From positions 1 through 11,722 of the forward strand of contig RGUG01000021.1 of the NCBI GenBank assembly GCA_010027915.1: a stretch of DNA of 11,722 bases, in the 5' to 3' direction. Position numbers and translations under genes: made by a program. This stretch comes from a bacterium (lineage in GTDB: Bacteria > Margulisbacteria > Marinamargulisbacteria > SXXA01). Under the pieces are notes generated by a model that was not told the origin of the DNA, searched no databases, and saw nothing but the letters and a program-made list of their open reading frames with translations. Position 1 is the stretch's first letter. Each line of letters opens with the position of its first letter. Shown here piece after piece: positions 1-6,546 of the stretch.

Positions 1-1
1 A

Positions 2-40
2 CAGCAGGAGCCCATTTCTGCCAATATGATGCGGTTGTAG
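2..40 (+). CDS. Possible 3' end of a gene starting left of the window
   Basis: Frame 2 of the + strand is open from the left edge to a TAG at 38-40, giving the C-terminal residues QQEPISANMMRL. A GC-rich hairpin starts at the stop codon, which is why I suspect a gene end. Frame 1 is also open, to 57, so the frame is not certain. Nothing can be said about function from twelve residues. Confidence 0.22.
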   Translation, partial: QQEPISANMMRL

Positions 41-62
41 CCCCTGTGACCAGATAGGGGCT
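39..62 (+). terminator. GC-rich hairpin, possible terminator of the upstream gene
   Basis: AGCCCCT (39-45) pairs perfectly with AGGGGCT (56-62) around a 10-base loop. It sits directly at the putative stop codon at 38-40. There is no T-tract after it, so it would be a non-canonical or Rho-assisted terminator, or an RNA-stabilising hairpin. Confidence 0.35.
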
Positions 63-291
63 TGTCGGATGGTGGGGTGTTGCGTCTTATGGGCATCCCT
101 TTCTTGGGGTGATCGCTTTGTTTGGGGTTGTCGTTTGCCGGCCATCGCTGCTTCAAGTCAGATAGGTGCAAACGGGTAATACGAAACGGGGGCGGGTTAT
201 TTTTTAGCAACAGTGCTTAAAATGATTATTGCGTAGTGGGTGGGTATTGGACGATATGACCGAAGTGCTGCCGAGTGCCCAATCCATATGC

Positions 292-316
292 TGGCATCAA
301 AAGGCCCCTGATGCCA
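292..316. terminator. Perfect 8-bp inverted repeat in the convergent intergenic region
   Basis: TGGCATCA (292-299) pairs exactly with TGATGCCA (309-316) around the loop AAAGGCCCC. With one bulged base the stem can extend four more pairs outward. There is no T-tract on either strand. It may act as a bidirectional transcription end or an RNA 3'-end stabiliser for the - strand gene ending at 459. Confidence 0.4.
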
Positions 317-368
317 CATGGCCATGTTGAGGTGATCAATGGGTTGCTAATGGCACGTGCTGTTGTGT

Positions 369-399
369 ATGGGGGGCATCAAGCAAACGATGCCCCCAT
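369..399 (-). terminator. Strong hairpin downstream of the membrane glycosyltransferase gene
   Basis: GGGGGCATC (372-380) pairs perfectly with GATGCCCCC (389-397) around an 8-base loop. Two further A-T pairs follow if G371 is bulged. It lies about 60 bases beyond the stop of the - strand gene, a normal place for a terminator. It lacks a U-tract on the - strand, so it would be non-canonical. Confidence 0.5.
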
Positions 400-458
400 G
401 CGTTAAACGGTCCAACGTGGACAGAAGGTAAGGTGGGCCACCGGTCCAGGGCGTGATG

Positions 459-1676
459 CTAGCTTCGATCCGATGGTGGGCTGGCAATGCGGGTGGGTGA
501 TGACGGCAGTGGTCGTTGGGATAAGACCACCCCGATGCCTAGATGCAACAGAAGGGTGAAGAGGACGACTTTGGTCCCAAGGCTGATGATGGCAAGGATG
601 GGGAGTGGTAAGACCACATCCAAGTGGAGCATATTCATGGTGACGATGATCAAACACGGTACCCCTGTATGAAAGACGGCGTGTGGCAGGGCCCTTAACA
701 AAGGGAGGCATAGTATCAAAAAAATGAGCCGATAGTCCCAATTGGATGCCAATAAAAAGGTGCCGCAGTAAATGCCGGCCCCCGATAGGAATAGTGCTTT
801 TTTGCGGTCGTGGATGTGGGTCAGTGTATCAACTACCATTGGCAAACGGTATCGATATAACAACAAGACCCCCGTTAATACCAACCCTAATAGCATCATA
901 AAGACCCACGGTAACCAATCGGAGGTCATGCCAAGGGGATGGGTTAGCATCTTTTTGATGGCCGATAATATGGTTTTAAATCCATAAGAATGCACCCCTG
1001 CAGCATTGTTGCCGTTTGATATGGCCGTTAATTGATCGTAGACGAGCCATAAGTATCCTATCACCATGAATCCGATCCATGGGCGGTGTGAGGGTTTTAT
1101 TCGTATCCCGATGCCGGCGAATAGGGGATAAATCTTTAATACAATGGCCATGAGATAGGTGAGGCTTCTCATGACCGGATAAGAGGTGATCGCACTTACA
1201 TAAATCACTCCAAACATCAACAGATCGGTATTCCCCCGTTCCATTCCCAGCAGTGTGGCGGATGAGCATAATCCCATCAACAACACACGCGACGGAAATT
1301 GCCACAAAAGATGCATGCCACAGGCTATCAACACTCCCACAAACGATACACCCAATATCAAAAACCCAACCTCCGATTCGATGTGCATCCACTGTCCGAT
1401 GGTCACCCAAATGCGGGGATAATTCAGTATTCGTTTCCATGGGTCACGTGGGTTGTTCAGTTGGGGATCAAGTCCATCGGCTGTGCTTAAAACAGCCCCT
1501 TGAATGATCCTGGTATCAGCAAAATACGGTGTCATGGGTGGAATATTTAACTGTTCCCAGAATGTGCCCCATCCGAACCACGCAAGTGAACACATGCCCA
1601 TCGCAATCACGGCACCATAGAGACTGACCAACCAAACACGACCTGGCTTTTTTGTTGCCCACGACAGAAAGGACAT
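459..1676 (-). CDS. GT-C type membrane glycosyltransferase-like protein (GT87/DUF2029-like)
   Basis: This is a 405-residue polytopic membrane protein with about ten hydrophobic segments. Members of the GT87/DUF2029 group transfer sugars (often mannose) from polyprenyl-phosphate donors outside the cytoplasmic membrane. Visible family-like traits are a first extracytoplasmic loop with Asp54 in FADTR, the NP.DPW...NYPRIW segment near residues 75-90, ERGNTDLLMF at 146-155, and LKIYP near 180-184. The sugar and acceptor cannot be told. I start it at the ATG at 1674-1676 because AAAGGAG lies seven bases before it. A longer frame beginning at 1718 has no such site. The C-terminal tail is Pro/Ser/Arg-rich and probably cytoplasmic. 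It is the only gene on this strand and is divergent from queF, so it appears monocistronic here. Alternative: a GT-C family member outside GT87. Confidence 0.75.
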   Translation of the reverse strand: MSFLSWATKKPGRVWLVSLYGAVIAMGMCSLAWFGWGTFWEQLNIPPMTPYFADTRIIQGAVLSTADGLDPQLNNPRDPWKRILNYPRIWVTIGQWMHIESEVGFLILGVSFVGVLIACGMHLLWQFPSRVLLMGLCSSATLLGMERGNTDLLMFGVIYVSAITSYPVMRSLTYLMAIVLKIYPLFAGIGIRIKPSHRPWIGFMVIGYLWLVYDQLTAISNGNNAAGVHSYGFKTILSAIKKMLTHPLGMTSDWLPWVFMMLLGLVLTGVLLLYRYRLPMVVDTLTHIHDRKKALFLSGAGIYCGTFLLASNWDYRLIFLILCLPLLRALPHAVFHTGVPCLIIVTMNMLHLDVVLPLPILAIISLGTKVVLFTLLLHLGIGVVLSQRPLPSSPTRIASPPSDRS

Positions 1677-1850
1677 GTTGTAACTCCTTTGATTGATTCG
1701 CTTATCCACTTTTTTCATTGCCTTGTTACGGCATCGGTCATGTTTTGTACGCTAAGCGACACGCATGGTGGGTGTTTCACAGAGGGGGCTTATCTTAGTG
1801 CCTGTTTCTTGTATGTTCAAACGTTGACGGTGGGGGGCTGCCCTTCCTTG

Positions 1851-1874
1851 ACCGCCACCGGTACCGCCACCGGC
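1851..1874. repeat. 12-bp tandem repeat, two units
   Basis: ACCGCCACCGGT (1851-1862) is followed directly by ACCGCCACCGGC (1863-1874), with one difference. CGGTGG at about 1828-1833 is complementary to the CCACCG in either unit, so two alternative 6-bp hairpins are possible. It lies in the non-coding divergent region. Confidence 0.8.
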
Positions 1875-1916
1875 ATGTTGTGTATCCCCTGGTTTTAGTG
1901 AAAACAAGATCATTCA

Positions 1917-1980
1917 CCGGTTATGAGTGGGTTTTCACCTGATGGTAGGTGGCACGTTAATCATGGTATAACCTCCGGGG
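1917..1980 (+). promoter_or_regulatory. Possible structured leader upstream of queF
   Basis: GGTTAT (1919-1924) is complementary to ATAACC (1968-1973). CC (1917-1918) can add two pairs with GG (1977-1978) across a 3-base bulge, enclosing smaller GTG...CAC and AGGT...ACCT pairings. queF genes are often controlled by preQ1 riboswitches, which motivates a look. I do not recognise the conserved core of preQ1-I, -II or -III here. TATAAC at 1967-1972 could alternatively be a -10 element, which would place transcription start downstream of this structure. Confidence 0.25.
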
Positions 1981-2013
1981 TGTTGATGATGTGTGCTGGT
2001 GAAAGGAGTTGTC

Positions 2014-2463
2014 ATGCCCGTTGCCGAAGGACTTACCTTACCGTTTGATTCACCGGATTCTATTCGATCGGATTTGTTAGAACGCATCGATTACCAGGGT
2101 GGTGACCAGCTCATTCGATATCATACCCCGGAGTGGTCGTGTGTGTGTCCCTTTTCTGGGTTGCCTGATTTTGGGTCTTTTTATATGACGTATGTGCCGG
2201 CCCATCACATTGTGGAATTAAAATCCCTTAAATATTACCTGGTGTCGTACCGCCCCGTGGGCATTTATCAAGAATTGGCCACGACGCGATTGTTAACGGA
2301 TTTGTGGCAACTGTTGGGGCCGGTATATCTGCAAGTGGATACCGTGTATCGACCCCGCGGCGGTATTCATGCCCATTGCACCCAAACCAATGGGACCTTC
2401 CCTTCTCATTTGCGGGATCGGCTTGCCATTTCACCCGCCCCAACGGAGGGGCCTTGCCTGTGA
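2014..2463 (+). CDS. queF: NADPH-dependent 7-cyano-7-deazaguanine reductase (preQ0 reductase), QueF
   Basis: QueF reduces the nitrile of preQ0 to the aminomethyl group of preQ1, the last step before insertion into tRNA on the way to queuosine. The 149-residue length matches the single-domain (unimodular) T-fold subfamily. Cys45 in VCPFSGLPDF is the nucleophile that forms the thioimide and Asp52 is the acid. ELKSLKYYL (68-76) is the family substrate-binding segment, and PRGG near 119-122 is typical. A gapless offset of ten to the Bacillus subtilis enzyme maps Cys55 to Cys45, Asp62 to Asp52, Glu97 to Glu87 and His96 to Gln86, so one usual active-site His is Gln. I choose the ATG at 2014 because AAAGGAG ends five bases upstream; a GTG at 1993 has no such site. 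Its stop overlaps the trmH start (GTGA). Confidence 0.94.
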   Translation: MPVAEGLTLPFDSPDSIRSDLLERIDYQGGDQLIRYHTPEWSCVCPFSGLPDFGSFYMTYVPAHHIVELKSLKYYLVSYRPVGIYQELATTRLLTDLWQLLGPVYLQVDTVYRPRGGIHAHCTQTNGTFPSHLRDRLAISPAPTEGPCL

Positions 2464-3113
2464 CCCCGGACTTTACCCCTCGTCAACAACGCTTTCAATC
2501 GGTGGCGGCCCAGCGTCAATCCGGATTGGTGCTGGTGTTAGAAGACATCGGCGACCCCCATAATGCGGGGGCCATACTCCGAACGTGTGATGCCTTTGGT
2601 ATCCAATCGGTTCATTTTGTGTTCGATCAACAACCGGGGTTTAATCCCAAAAAAAAAGCCAGTGCCACCGCGACGGCGGTGGTTAAATGGCTGTCTATCC
2701 ATACGCATGATAGCACGGCGGCTGCCTTGGCCTTTTTGAAGGCACAGTCGTATCAGATGGTGGCCACAACCCTCACGGACGCAACCCCCTTGTATGATAC
2801 AGATTGGGGGCACCATCCGAGGTTGGCGTTGTGGGTGGGAAATGAGCATCGGGGGTTGTCTCATCAAGCGATTCAGTCCGCAGATTTTAGGGTTACCATT
2901 CCCATGCGAGGGATGGCCCAAAGCCTGAATGTATCGGTAACGGCGGCCTTGGTGATGGCTGAAATTACCCGCCAACGGGTGGCGTCAGGGATCCCTTTTG
3001 ACTATGATGCCAATGCACAACAAGCCTTGGTTGCGTCGTTTGATGCCATTGATGCGGGGGAGGGGACTTTTTCGGTTCCAGACCGTCCTTTTTTAGGTGT
3101 TTTTGGATCATGA
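2460..3113 (+). CDS. trmH: SPOUT-class tRNA/rRNA 2'-O-methyltransferase, TrmH-like
   Basis: This is a 217-residue SPOUT (SpoU/TrmH) methyltransferase that uses S-adenosylmethionine to methylate a ribose 2'-OH. The TrmH prototype makes Gm18 in the tRNA D-loop. Motif 1 is DPHNAGAILRT with the catalytic Arg41. Motif 2 is LWVGNEHRGLS (124-134). Motif 3 is IPMRGMAQSLNVSVTAAL (147-164), the knot that binds the cofactor. The short N-terminus favours TrmH over RlmB or the 23S-specific relatives, but the substrate is inferred. The GTG start at 2460 overlaps the queF stop by four bases and has GGAGGGG about eight bases upstream inside queF, so translation is coupled. A run of nine A (2649-2657) encodes Lys64-Lys66 and is a possible slippage site. 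The stop overlaps the next start (ATGA). Confidence 0.92.
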   Translation: MTPDFTPRQQRFQSVAAQRQSGLVLVLEDIGDPHNAGAILRTCDAFGIQSVHFVFDQQPGFNPKKKASATATAVVKWLSIHTHDSTAAALAFLKAQSYQMVATTLTDATPLYDTDWGHHPRLALWVGNEHRGLSHQAIQSADFRVTIPMRGMAQSLNVSVTAALVMAEITRQRVASGIPFDYDANAQQALVASFDAIDAGEGTFSVPDRPFLGVFGS

Positions 3114-3751
3114 CGGTGGTGTTTGATTTGGATGGCACACTGGTAGATAGCCTCCAAGACATTTGCTTGGCACTGAATGCGGCGGCCCAGGTGTATCAGA
3201 TTCCACCAATTGAACGGTCCCAAGTATTGTCATGGATTGGGGGTGGGGTTGAGTCATTATTGGCATCTGCACGTGGCGATTCTCCAGTCGATCCTGTTGG
3301 GTTTCGGGAGGCGTATGGCCGGGCCTATCACGCCCAAGGGCATTCTCATAGCCCCCTTTATCCCGGGGTGAAAGCGGGGTTGCGTCGGTTACAACAGGCA
3401 TCGGTCCCCATGGCGATTTTAACCAATAAACCAGAGCACAGTGCCCGCCATTTGGTAGAGGCCCTGGGCATTGAGGGGTTTTTTCAGGTGGTCGCTGGTC
3501 CCGACACGTATGGGGCACACAAACCCAATCCGCAAGGGTTGTCTTGCCTGATGCAGGTGATGGGTGCGACACCCCTTACCACCCGGATGATTGGGGATTC
3601 GGAATCCGATGTGTTGGCAGGTCAAGCCGCTGGTACCATGACGGTGGCGGTGACGTACGGGTACCGTGCCAGTCGTGACTTGCAAGCGCTGAATCCCACC
3701 GCCGTATGTCACACCTTTTCTGAGGTGGTGGCGTGGGTATTAGACCGATAG
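3110..3751 (+). CDS. gph: HAD-superfamily phosphatase, phosphoglycolate phosphatase-like (Gph)
   Basis: This 213-residue HAD hydrolase has all four motifs in order: DLDGT with nucleophile Asp6 and acid Asp8, LTNK at 104-107, Lys138 in HKPNP, and GDSESD with Asp163 and Asp167 binding Mg2+. The helical insert between motifs I and II (about residues 14-85) is the C1 cap of the Gph/PpaX/beta-phosphoglucomutase group. The closest textbook match is phosphoglycolate phosphatase, which removes 2-phosphoglycolate formed by DNA repair or oxygenation. PpaX-type pyrophosphatase or another sugar-phosphate phosphatase cannot be excluded. The ATG at 3110 overlaps the trmH stop in an ATGA junction, which fixes the start and implies coupled translation. 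Confidence 0.88.
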   Translation: MTVVFDLDGTLVDSLQDICLALNAAAQVYQIPPIERSQVLSWIGGGVESLLASARGDSPVDPVGFREAYGRAYHAQGHSHSPLYPGVKAGLRRLQQASVPMAILTNKPEHSARHLVEALGIEGFFQVVAGPDTYGAHKPNPQGLSCLMQVMGATPLTTRMIGDSESDVLAGQAAGTMTVAVTYGYRASRDLQALNPTAVCHTFSEVVAWVLDR

Positions 3752-3759
3752 GATGTGAC

Positions 3760-4587
3760 ATGACCTATTTACTTGTGGTGGCCATTTTTACGTGTGTGAT
3801 TCATTTGGTCGAGACCGTGGCGTATGCCATGCGATGGGCAGGGGTTCAAACCCGACAAATGGCCGTTGCCATGTCGTTTGTCACCTCCACGTTGTTGGTG
3901 TCCCGGCTTTCGAATATGGTACAAGCCCCGTTGTTGGGGGCCATGGTGGATACGGCGATTATGGATGGGTCGTTGGATGCGGTGATCGAACTGGAATGGG
4001 CCTTTCGTTTTATCATTGGCAGTGCGTGTTTGGGAACAGCATTGGGGATGTGTTTAACGCCGACGGCCGCCCGTTTGTTTGCGGTGGCCATTCGACACTT
4101 TGCCGCCCATGGGTCCATGCCCAAAGTCTTATTGTCGGCATTAAGGCCCCGGAATTGGCCCAAAATACTGGCCATGGTGGTATGGCCCCGATTGTCTATG
4201 TTGCGATCGGTGTCGTTGGCGGGCATTCCCCGCCGCTTTTTAATCATGAATATGGTGGTGACCCCGGTATACACGATTGGTGTATTGTGTTCCTTATTGG
4301 CGGGTGCGATGTTACCCCCTTTTCGATCAACGGCTATTCAGTTGTCGGGGTTGGTAAACGGCATGGCGACCGTGTTGTTGGTCTTATTTGTGGATCCGGC
4401 CGGGGCACGCATTACCGATCAGGTGAGTCATGGTCATCGCCCACCCGAACACCTTAAAAGTGTGGTGTTTTTTTTGCAATTGGGGCGACTCATTGGTATA
4501 TTCATTTTTTCTCAACTGTTATTAATGCCGTTTACGTTCTATATTAAATGGGTGGCACGATGGGTCGCCACCATGGGAGTGGGTTAG
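3760..4587 (+). CDS. amj: Alternate lipid II flippase Amj (DUF2837 family)
   Basis: This 275-residue polytopic membrane protein has about six hydrophobic segments. Amj, discovered in Bacillus subtilis (formerly YdaH), moves lipid-linked peptidoglycan precursor across the cytoplasmic membrane and can replace MurJ. Recognisable family segments are the first helix with an IHLVETVAYAMRWAGV-like run (14-29), SRLSNMVQAPLLG (48-60), and NGMATVLLVLFVDP (200-213). It is basic between segments, as expected of cytoplasmic loops. The ATG at 3760 is preferred over an in-frame GTG at 3733 because it follows the gph stop (3749-3751), has AGGA upstream, and gives the family N-terminus. It is the last gene of the queF-trmH-gph-amj run. 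In B. subtilis amj is induced by envelope stress; nothing in this sequence shows such control here. Confidence 0.9.
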   Translation: MTYLLVVAIFTCVIHLVETVAYAMRWAGVQTRQMAVAMSFVTSTLLVSRLSNMVQAPLLGAMVDTAIMDGSLDAVIELEWAFRFIIGSACLGTALGMCLTPTAARLFAVAIRHFAAHGSMPKVLLSALRPRNWPKILAMVVWPRLSMLRSVSLAGIPRRFLIMNMVVTPVYTIGVLCSLLAGAMLPPFRSTAIQLSGLVNGMATVLLVLFVDPAGARITDQVSHGHRPPEHLKSVVFFLQLGRLIGIFIFSQLLLMPFTFYIKWVARWVATMGVG

Positions 4588-4692
4588 TCTGGATGCGAGA
4601 TGGGAAACATGAAGGGGGACTTTGATTCAATACGTTTGTTGAGATGAATGACAGGACGATTTCTCTGATTGCATGGTAATAAAGGAGTGCGT
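4588..4692 (+). other. Intergenic leader before the first secreted paralog
   Basis: This 105-base gap is the only break between amj and the secreted-protein gene. I see no clear terminator hairpin and no convincing -35/-10 pair. TTGATT at 4622-4627 has no good partner. The ribosome binding site AAAGGAG for the next gene lies at its right end. Confidence 0.4.
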
Positions 4693-5685
4693 ATGACACA
4701 GTGGGTTGTGATAATCAGTATGGTGATCATGATGGCAGGGGTGAGTGTGGCCCAGGGGATGCCGGCATCCCCGGACTTGTCAGGGGATTATGAAGAATTC
4801 AAGCGGTATGAAGCGTTTCGAAAGTCCCAGTTAGATGCCCTCGAAAAGCAACGTGCGGCGGGGGTTCAAGCTGAATATGATGAGTTTCAGTTGTTTAAAC
4901 AGTACCGTGAATTGCGTAAGCAATCGACTGTGCAACCCACTATCCCTTCGTCCACCACGGTGCCCCCATCGGGGTCCCTTCCGAATGCTTCCCTATCCTC
5001 ACCTCCCATACCCCCCATTCAACAAGCAGAGCAAGACCTAAAAGAGGCATACAAACGCTATCAATCGGTTAAGGCGATGGAGATCACACCGTCACCCACG
5101 TCCCATGAGAATCGACCCGTATCCTTTGGCTGGGATTGGGTGGTTATGTCTGGGGTAACCAATTTGGCGTATAAAAACGGCCCTGCTAGCAGGGAATTTT
5201 GGGGTCTTAACCTGGGAATTGGGGGACGCTTTTCAGTCCCTTTGGGTCGCAATACCAGTTTTTTGGTGGGACCGGAGGTGTCATACACTAGCTTTACTTC
5301 CAAGGGGGGCGTCCCGATTTTTATTTCCACTACAGATAGTGCACTGGAATGGAAACAGGCCTTCCTGTTTTTGACCATACCGATCCAATTGCAGCAACGA
5401 ATGGGACCGTTTCATTTGTCGGTTGGGGCGTATGCCTCCCGGCCCCTTATGGCCGAAGAAACCAAAACCAATCTTTATCGCTGGGATGCAAAAAAAGATA
5501 TTGCCCCTTATTTGAGGGAATGGGCGTTGGGTGGCACGTTGTCGTTGACCTATACGGTGGCGGTGCCAGATGTGCAATTTGGGTTCCTGGTCCAACTTCC
5601 CTTCACGGGGTTCATGAAAGAAGACAGTCCCTATCGCGAGTCTCGACTTGCCACTTACGGATTGCAAGTAACGGCCCGTCTATAG
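4693..5685 (+). CDS. Secreted protein: aromatic-rich helical N-terminus plus probable outer-membrane beta-barrel (paralog A)
   Basis: Not assigned to a named family. The 330-residue product starts with a signal peptide (residues 1-20, probable cut near VSVA/QG). Residues 32-77 are a charged helical region with two related units, YEEFKRYEAFRKSQ and YDEFQLFKQYRELRKQ, each with aromatics at three-residue spacing (F36/Y39/F42; F65/F68/Y71). A Pro/Ser/Thr linker (78-109) follows, then a short third helix (112-129). From SFGWDWV (144-150) to the end the chain alternates polar and hydrophobic residues, as in small OmpA-like or porin-like barrels, ending in YGLQVTARL. The ATG at 4693 follows AAAGGAG; an in-frame TTG at 4669 does not. 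It is clearly paralogous to the gene at 6581: SFGWDWV, IQ.QQRMG.F, SRPL.A.ET and SRLA.YGL are shared. The helical part could contact peptidoglycan, another envelope protein or a partner subunit; that is inference. Confidence 0.75.
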   Translation: MTQWVVIISMVIMMAGVSVAQGMPASPDLSGDYEEFKRYEAFRKSQLDALEKQRAAGVQAEYDEFQLFKQYRELRKQSTVQPTIPSSTTVPPSGSLPNASLSSPPIPPIQQAEQDLKEAYKRYQSVKAMEITPSPTSHENRPVSFGWDWVVMSGVTNLAYKNGPASREFWGLNLGIGGRFSVPLGRNTSFLVGPEVSYTSFTSKGGVPIFISTTDSALEWKQAFLFLTIPIQLQQRMGPFHLSVGAYASRPLMAEETKTNLYRWDAKKDIAPYLREWALGGTLSLTYTVAVPDVQFGFLVQLPFTGFMKEDSPYRESRLATYGLQVTARL

Positions 5686-5705
5686 CAACGGCTCCTTCTG
5701 GTTCG

Positions 5706-5717
5706 TTTGGGATGACC
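5706..5717. repeat. 12-bp direct repeat, copy 1
   Basis: TTTGGGATGACC occurs here and again at 5962-5973, both in the gene-free stretch. GGGGCATGT next to this copy (5718-5726) also recurs near 5776. The repeats are short and could be relics of duplication. Confidence 0.5.
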
Positions 5718-5961
5718 GGGGCATGTATGGGGGATGGCCATTCCGGTTTCGGCTGATAGGCCGACGATGATCTTGGGGCATGTTGGGATTGTCAGGTTCG
5801 AGTCCCATCTCATAAGGGGCCCCACCGGTTGTCAGCTCACGATTGATTCTGTCTTGCTCCCCTTCGTATTGGACCTTGCCGCACGCCCTTTTTAGACCGG
5901 TCGTGCACGATCTCCATTCCCATCTCCTTGTGTTGAGCATGTGACCCCATTGCATCTCGGG

Positions 5962-5973
5962 TTTGGGATGACC
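5962..5973. repeat. 12-bp direct repeat, copy 2
   Basis: This is an exact second copy of TTTGGGATGACC, 256 bases after copy 1. The bases following it differ from those following copy 1. Confidence 0.5.
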
Positions 5974-6275
5974 ACTGGTGCCTGTTACGGCCCTCTACTC
6001 CGTGGCCAATCAGGCGATTGATGCTCAGGAATGAATTCTTCTCGCCACGTCTATCTCACTGATTGATCCTACATGGGCCTATCTTGGGATGGCTTGTTTT
6101 CAGGTGATCATAGCGGTCTTTTGAAAGGCCACCTCCAATGCGTTGGGGATCGTGGTCATTTTTAGCCCATGGTACCTCCATACGCCCATCCGTCGCTTCA
6201 CCCATCACCTGTTACCATCGGGTCCCGACTTTTTTGATCTCAAGATCCATTCCTGCTACGTGGGAAATACAGCCA

Positions 6276-6300
6276 ATGGCGTCGTGCGTGGTGACGCCAT
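6276..6300. other. Perfect 8-bp hairpin in the gene-free stretch
   Basis: ATGGCGTC (6276-6283) pairs with GACGCCAT (6293-6300) around a 9-base loop. No T-tract follows on either strand, so it is not a standard terminator. It may belong to a structured RNA. Confidence 0.5.
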
Positions 6301-6540
6301 GCGTGCTTGCTCATCCATGATGCCCTATCGTTTGGATGAGGGGCGGCACAAATAGGGTCGTATGAGTTTGATGCCTGTTGGGGGTCTGATGGGTGGCATC
6401 GCCAGGGTTTTTCCTGTATGGATGGTGCTGCGGGTGGGTTGATGGGTGTTGGAAACGGGTGATGGGGGCTTGTCGAATGGCCACATTTTTCTTACATTGA
6501 TGGGTTATGGGGTGGGTTATTCATTCGCCTTCATGTTGTG

Positions 6541-6546
6541 TAAAAT
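6541..6546 (+). promoter_or_regulatory. Possible -10 box upstream of the second secreted paralog
   Basis: TAAAAT lies 35 bases before the chosen start at 6581. The upstream TTATTC at 6517-6522 is a weak -35 match at 18-base spacing. A similar arrangement (GGCGGGTTATT, then TAAAAT at 218-223) occurs near the left end of the window. Confidence 0.3.

Larger units (their letters stand above)
63..458. other. Gene-free stretch with strong hairpins
   Basis: No reading frame here has a ribosome binding site and a protein-like composition. A 24-codon frame (256-330, +) overlaps a hairpin and is not credible as a gene. The region holds two perfect inverted repeats, annotated separately. It also has a T-rich stretch with a TAAAAT box (218-223) that resembles the leader of the secreted-protein gene at 6581. 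The orientation of the flanking genes suggests a convergent intergenic region. Confidence 0.5.
1677..2013. other. Divergent intergenic region between the glycosyltransferase-like gene and queF
   Basis: This 337-base gap must carry promoters for both flanking genes. It has a 12-bp tandem repeat (1851-1874), a possible structured leader (1917-1978) and a TATAAC box at 1967-1972 with no good -35 partner. A 69-codon frame at 1689-1898 (+) starts with TTG, has no ribosome binding site and is not believed to be a gene. Confidence 0.6.

Noticed and set aside
256..330. 24-codon frame after the leader-like sequence near the left end
   Set aside because: No ribosome binding site, and it includes the perfect hairpin at 292-316; a chance frame is more likely.
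1689..1898. 69-codon Cys-rich hydrophobic frame between divergent genes
   Set aside because: It starts with TTG without a ribosome site, and covers the tandem repeat and probable promoters.
5785..5812. T-loop-like GGTTCGAGTCC suggesting a tRNA end
   Set aside because: Only the two G-C pairs next to the loop form; the rest of the T-stem, the acceptor stem and an anticodon arm cannot be built.
5680..5955. 91-codon frame on the - strand
   Set aside because: It overlaps the stop of the secreted paralog, has no good ribosome binding site, and its sequence resembles no family I recognise.
6138..6355. Two overlapping short + strand frames in the gene-free stretch
   Set aside because: No ribosome binding site, no family resemblance and low-probability composition.
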